A stretch of DNA of 6,369 nt from an uncultured Porphyromonas sp. (GTDB lineage: Bacteria > Bacteroidota > Bacteroidia > Bacteroidales > Porphyromonadaceae). Under the pieces are notes generated by a model. That model was given only the letters and a program-made list of their open reading frames with translations. It was not told where the DNA came from and did no database searches. This document shows, in pieces, positions 6,312 to 6,369 of this stretch. Position 1 is the first letter of the stretch. Every line of letters starts with the position of its first letter. The stretch spans positions 1-6,369 of the forward strand of contig USJF01000078.1 in assembly GCA_900554935.1 (NCBI GenBank), written 5' to 3'. The translations under genes were made by a program, and so were the position numbers.

Positions 6312-6369
6312 GAGTTTGTAACTCGATGATGGCTGAGTTTGTAACTGAGCGATCGATGAGTTTGTAACT
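6312..6369. repeat. Array of three GAGTTTGTAACT repeats with exact 23-bp period, cut by the window edge
   Basis: The 12-mer GAGTTTGTAACT occurs at 6312-6323, 6335-6346 and 6358-6369, each copy starting 23 bp after the last. The two 11-bp spacers differ (CGATGATGGCT and GAGCGATCGAT). The first copy is nearly palindromic: CGAGTT, TGT, AACTCG. The array reaches the end of the window and may continue. It lies about 220 bp upstream of the mfa1-like gene and outside any plausible coding region. The arms recall REP-like intergenic elements; this is an inference. It is not a CRISPR array, because the repeat and spacers are far too short. Confidence 0.7.

Noticed and set aside
6136..6321. Plus-strand open frame of 61 codons upstream of the mfa1-like gene
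   Set aside because: It runs antisense through the promoter and leader, has no ribosome binding site that I can see, and ends in the repeat array.
6312..6369. CRISPR array
   Set aside because: The repeat is 12 bp and the spacers 11 bp, far shorter than any CRISPR unit.

Overview
The window looks like part of a fimbrial locus from a Bacteroidota bacterium, most likely Porphyromonas or a close relative. The main evidence is the gene at 4489-6093, whose product closely resembles the Mfa1 (short or minor fimbria) shaft protein of Porphyromonas gingivalis. It has a lipoprotein signal, the TYMSV segment, an arginine processing site, an ETTH...GYRKGNT block, a YYVAWLNPN / SPVLRNNIYHVNI block, a Pro/Asp linker and a C-terminal YMSVEINVVNW strand. 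A Bacteroidota-type -7 promoter element (TATCTTTGC) upstream, and A-rich leaders without strong Shine-Dalgarno sequences, agree with this. The species cannot be fixed from the sequence alone.

All real genes lie on the minus strand and read from right to left. From the right edge: a small array of GAGTTTGTAACT repeats with a 23-bp period (6312-6369, cut by the edge); an AT-rich promoter and leader region (about 6094-6260); the mfa1-like gene (6093-4489); a 119-bp gap holding a perfect 12-bp hairpin; a 943-residue Mfa1-family lipoprotein with a charged, probably coiled-coil insertion (4369-1538); and, after only 12 bp, a third Mfa1-family gene (1525 to the left edge). The third gene is broken by an in-frame TAA at 83-85, exactly where its relatives have the Tyr of a conserved SSGY / TGYRKGN motif. 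The homologous reading frame continues open beyond the stop to the edge of the window.

The likely operation is a single operon. The first gene supplies the abundant shaft subunit, and its arginine codons are almost all CGT or CGC, as expected for high expression. The two downstream relatives share two cysteines that the first gene lacks, and would be minor, tip or alternative subunits made at a lower level, perhaps because of the hairpin. All three carry lipoprotein signals and an Arg 31-34 residues after the lipid-modified Cys, which fits export as lipoproteins followed by gingipain-type cleavage and donor-strand assembly (the established mechanism for FimA/Mfa1 pilins). The order differs from the P. 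gingivalis mfa1-mfa2-mfa3-mfa4-mfa5 cluster: no Mfa2-type anchor is visible directly after mfa1. The most notable points are the coiled-coil insertion, the precisely placed stop codon and the unusual tandem pilin layout.
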